Below, piece after piece: positions 63,425-64,000 of a DNA stretch of 64,000 nt (the first letter of the stretch is position 1; every line of letters begins with the position of its first letter). Under the pieces are notes generated by a model that was not told where the DNA came from, made no database searches, and was given only the letters and a program-made list of their open reading frames with translations. The position numbers were made by a program, and so were the translations under genes. Origin of the DNA: Spisula solida (taxonomy: Eukaryota; Mollusca; Bivalvia; Venerida; Mactridae); the NCBI GenBank assembly GCA_947247005.1, contig OX365945.1, positions 19,536,501-19,600,500 of the forward strand. Reading direction: 5' to 3'.

Positions 63425-64000
63425 TATGAAATGCATGATTACAAAATGCTAAATAAAACACTAAAATATAAGGTTACATTTTTAAGGTTGGTTCTAGCAT
63501 CATATGCACATGTACAAACAAAAATCGTATCTTACTATGAACTTTGTGACATACCAATCAATAAAAACATTCTCAGCACAATAAAGAAATACAAATACAA
63601 TTTATTTTGGATACCTTGCATGCAAAACATCACAGTTATTCTTCCAAAAATGTTGAATAATAAAATTATCTATATTAATCTATAATAAAATTTCTAGCAA
63701 CAAAAGATAACAGATAACATACTGTTAACAGTAAATGGAAATACACATTTTCACCCTGCATTGATTTTTAAATGCCATCATGTATACTGTTATTAACACA
63801 GATATTATCAAAAATAATTGTATACTGCTTTACAACTAATACTGAAAATATTAAGTTCAACAATTTATGTAACTATTTGTTAATATCCCTTCACCAATGA
63901 CTACTGGTAATGTAATGACACAGGGGTATCAGTTCTGAACACGGACAGAGCCAGAAATTGTGAGGTATCAATTCTGAATGTGGACGGATGCATTTATTGG

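Larger units (their letters stand above)
59432..64000. other. Right flank: repeats, no recognised exon
   Basis: It is probably an upstream intron of the SLU7-like gene. Besides the elements listed separately, 60040-60480 is a degenerate reverse copy of the 145-bp GGTCACAATGATCATC core, 60577-60815 matches 24060-24310, and about 62050-62393 is a short CAAGACTGCG-family relative. Nothing was seen in 59440-60030 or 63425-64000. Confidence 0.5.

Noticed and set aside
63311..63685. 124-residue plus-strand frame
   Set aside because: It begins inside the TGTTTGTAAAAC dispersed repeat and continues in AT-rich sequence; no domain seen.

Overview
This is a window of animal nuclear DNA. The genes have introns with GT/AG splice sites, the introns are long and AT-rich, and much of the sequence is dispersed repeats. 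The repeat types (non-autonomous elements with internal 145-170 bp tandem cores, a tRNA-headed SINE, TA-flanked MITEs, fold-back elements, a long non-LTR retrotransposon) suggest a lophotrochozoan, most likely a bivalve mollusc. The species cannot be named from this sequence. All four gene models were built by hand from protein similarity, splice signals and codon phase; every predicted junction is in phase.

Layout. (1) About 0.56-5.07 kb, minus strand: the 5' part of a RADX gene (RPA1-related single-stranded DNA binding protein), six exons, running off the left edge. (2) 5.1-8.7 kb: head-to-head intergenic region holding a poly-C tract, an unusual CCCGA/TCGGG-rich island (6.14-6.86 kb) and, 0.3 kb before the SRF start codon, three perfect CArG boxes about two helical turns apart. 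(3) 8.70-27.99 kb, plus strand: a complete nine-exon SRF gene (473 aa) with an apparent 3' UTR reaching about 34.16 kb. SRF intron 4 holds a nearly intact, antisense, 5.95-kb L1/Tx1-type LINE with a 15-bp target-site duplication. Other SRF introns hold two copies of a MITE with 6-bp target duplications, TA-flanked MITEs, a tRNA-derived SINE and two minisatellites. (4) 34.2-37.3 kb: a long CT microsatellite, a core-repeat element, a LINE C-terminal remnant and a TIR element. (5) 37.33-45.06 kb, plus strand: a complete five-exon SLC46-family (proton-coupled folate transporter-like) gene, 498 aa. (6) 45.9-50.6 kb: nested tandem-core elements of Helitron/Helentron style and further DNA-transposon relics. 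(7) 52.18-59.43 kb, minus strand: the 3' seven exons of a divergent, apparently shortened SLU7-like splicing-factor gene with one exon duplicated; its largest intron carries a 38-copy, 29-bp minisatellite. (8) 59.4-64 kb: repeats only; the upstream exons of the SLU7-like gene probably lie beyond the right edge.

The four genes belong to different pathways: replication-fork protection, transcription, solute uptake and splicing. The clearest functional link in the sequence is predicted autoregulation of SRF through the CArG cluster. The most unusual gene is the SLU7-like paralogue. Its duplicated segment also preserves an empty insertion site, which defines the target duplication of one MITE family.
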